A stretch of 6,125 nucleotides of DNA from Bacillota bacterium. GTDB lineage: Bacteria > Bacillota > Dethiobacteria > Dethiobacterales > Dethiobacteraceae. Under the pieces are notes generated by a model, which did no database searches, had not been told where the DNA came from, and saw only the letters and a list, made by a program, of their open reading frames with translations. Made by a program: the position numbers and the translations under genes. Location: contig QLUI01000120.1 in NCBI GenBank assembly GCA_018725345.1, positions 1 to 6,125 on the forward strand, written 5' to 3'. Below are positions 4,846 to 6,125 of the stretch, one piece after another (within the stretch, counting starts at the first letter, position 1; every line of letters begins with the position of its first letter).

Positions 4846-6125
4846 ATGTCTGGGAGAAAAAAAACAGCGACTATGCCGTTCGTGCAATTTTTTATTCTGT
4901 TGGCGGCGATAGTGTTTTTGCTGGTACGTTTTTCTCTGCACGCCAGTGACTATCAGTATCCGCCGCTGCCGCGAAGTGTGGATGTGATTGTATTTGGCGG
5001 TGGGATTACCGGCGCAACCGCAGCCCTTTCTGCGGCAGAAGCAGGAGTGGACGTTTTTTATCTTTACCAAGATGAGCCAGACAAAGGAGGTTTTCCCGCT
5101 TTTAGTCCGGCTTTTTGGGTTTCCGGGGCTCGAGCTCAGCAAGAGGCAGAGCAGGATTATTCGGCTGAAACCATGGCCGCCGCTATTTACAAACAGACTC
5201 AGGAGACGGGGAACGCTAATCTTATTTTAAGCTTCAGTAAGCGCAGCAGCTTAAGCTTGGCATGGTTGGAAAATAAGACTGGTGTGCCCTTTTCCGTGTT
5301 TGCTGAACCGGAAAGCAATCCCGGCTTACTTTTGCCCCAACGTGGAGAAGCAGCCCAATTTGTGAATCAGGCGCTACTTGAACAGGCGGCAGGCAGCGTG
5401 ATAGAGTTTAATAGCAGACTACAGCCTGTACAGTTGCTGATTGAAAATGCCAAGGTGCAAGGTTTGGTTGTGCAGTCTGCAAACGGTGATCAACTAAAAA
5501 TATTTGCTCGCGCCATAATTCTGGCAGACGGCGGTTACGGGTCTAATCAGGCATTACTCAAAGAGTTGGCTGGCATCAGCGAAGTGACACCCAGACTGGA
5601 AGGTGGTCATCGCGGCACGGGTTTGCTACTGGCTATGGCTGCAGGCGCAAAGACTAGTTATTTGGACAGTGTTACCTTGCTGCCGGTTTTTTTGCCGACA
5701 GGAGAACCTGTTAGTAAAGAGGTGTTTCCCGCTGCCGTAGTTTTTAATGCCGTAGGCGAGAAGGTTGCGCCCGGGGATGATCTGGCACAAACGATAATTG
5801 ACGCCGGCGGCAGGCTATTTATTATCCACGGCTCACAAGCGCCGCAGCCGCGGCGAAACTTTAATCAAATCAATGATGTGCATTCGTTAGCTAGCGAACT
5901 TGGCTTGGCGCTTGAAAAGACTGCTGCCTTAGTTGGGGAGCTTACTGCTCCCTATTTTGTGGCGGTGGCAAAAGCGGTGGCGCTGACACCGGGCGGACTG
6001 GTAGTTGACAGGCAAATGAGAGTATTTACAGCCGATGGAGCAGTAGGTGGGCTTTATGCCGCAGGTGAAATTACTGCCGGAATACATGGAAACAGTGCGA
6101 TTAGTAGCCTTGTTTTCAGCGAAGC
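4846..6125 (+). CDS. Membrane-anchored or exported FAD-binding flavoprotein, fumarate reductase/flavocytochrome c-like fold (3' end outside window)
   Basis: The visible 426 residues match the FAD-binding flavoprotein family that includes fumarate reductase, urocanate reductase and 3-ketosteroid dehydrogenase; the substrate is not known. Residues 4-6 are R-K-K, followed by a hydrophobic helix at about 12-29, so the protein is probably anchored or exported with its flavin domain outside the cytoplasm. No twin-arginine motif is seen. The Rossmann motif is V-I-V-F-G-G-G-I-T-G at 47-56. A-D-G-G-Y at 227-231 and G-L-Y-A-A-G-E-I-T at 402-410 are further FAD-contact motifs. A-F-W-V-S-G at 89-94 corresponds to the usual S-G-G-G region. 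The catalytic motifs are altered: the His of F-H-P-T is Leu279 (T-L-L-P), G-x-R-F is G-E-K-V at 304-307, the His before M-G-G is missing (A-L-T-P-G-G, 379-384), and N-R-L-G-G is N-S-A-I-S at 416-420. It may therefore act on another substrate or serve a non-enzymatic role. The gene follows gyrA by 13 bases, probably on the same transcript. It runs off the window end, so its length and any C-terminal domain are unknown. Confidence 0.85.
   Translation, partial: MSGRKKTATMPFVQFFILLAAIVFLLVRFSLHASDYQYPPLPRSVDVIVFGGGITGATAALSAAEAGVDVFYLYQDEPDKGGFPAFSPAFWVSGARAQQEAEQDYSAETMAAAIYKQTQETGNANLILSFSKRSSLSLAWLENKTGVPFSVFAEPESNPGLLLPQRGEAAQFVNQALLEQAAGSVIEFNSRLQPVQLLIENAKVQGLVVQSANGDQLKIFARAIILADGGYGSNQALLKELAGISEVTPRLEGGHRGTGLLLAMAAGAKTSYLDSVTLLPVFLPTGEPVSKEVFPAAVVFNAVGEKVAPGDDLAQTIIDAGGRLFIIHGSQAPQPRRNFNQINDVHSLASELGLALEKTAALVGELTAPYFVAVAKAVALTPGGLVVDRQMRVFTADGAVGGLYAAGEITAGIHGNSAISSLVFSE

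Noticed and set aside
4720..5142. A 140-codon open frame on the minus strand
   Set aside because: It runs antisense across the gyrA end and the start of the flavoprotein gene, both clearly coding on the + strand, and its translation shows no family features.
4988..5230. An 80-codon open frame on the + strand in an alternative frame
   Set aside because: It overlaps the Rossmann-fold part of the flavoprotein in another frame, and its product is low-complexity and unlike any family I know.
5227..5258. TTAAGCTT repeated 24 bases apart, with a 7-bp inverted repeat
   Set aside because: It lies inside coding sequence and follows from repeated Leu-Ser codons (TTA AGC); too short to call a regulatory element.
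5822..5830. TTATCCACG, one mismatch from a DnaA box
   Set aside because: It is a single copy inside the flavoprotein coding sequence with no cluster or A+T-rich unwinding region around it, so it is probably chance.

Overview
The window looks like part of the origin-proximal chromosome of a Gram-positive-type anaerobe in Bacillota (Clostridia or Negativicutes grade). Three things suggest this: a RemB/YaaB (DUF370) gene directly upstream of gyrB, which is the classic dnaA-dnaN-recF-remB-gyrB-gyrA order; a short GyrB of 644 residues without the large TOPRIM insertion seen in enterobacteria; and strong GGAGG-type ribosome binding sites. No genus can be named from the sequence alone. All supported genes lie on the + strand.

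Layout. Positions 1-100 hold a short stretch with no gene I can confirm. It may contain the last codons of recF. Positions 112-352 hold a remB-like gene whose reading frame is broken by a single-base (+1) shift near positions 160-172. The 77-base gap between remB and gyrB contains a hairpin of about 13 bp (351-394) and the gyrB ribosome binding site. gyrB (430-2364) and gyrA (2385-4832) are complete, intact and 20 bases apart. They encode the two subunits of DNA gyrase, an A2B2 enzyme that introduces negative supercoils. All catalytic motifs are present in both: the GHKL ATPase and TOPRIM residues in GyrB, and Tyr122, Ile174 and the GyrA box in GyrA.

Thirteen bases after gyrA, with a ribosome binding site overlapping the gyrA stop codon, begins a gene for a membrane-anchored or exported FAD-binding flavoprotein (4846 to beyond the window end). 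It has the fold signature of the fumarate reductase/flavocytochrome c flavoprotein family. The residues that normally bind and protonate fumarate are all replaced at the positions where I can align them.

The gyrase genes are ordinary housekeeping genes. The parts worth a second look are the frameshifted remB, the remB-gyrB hairpin, and the active-site-degenerate flavoprotein coupled to gyrA. I see no CRISPR array, insertion sequence, RNA gene or clear intrinsic terminator.
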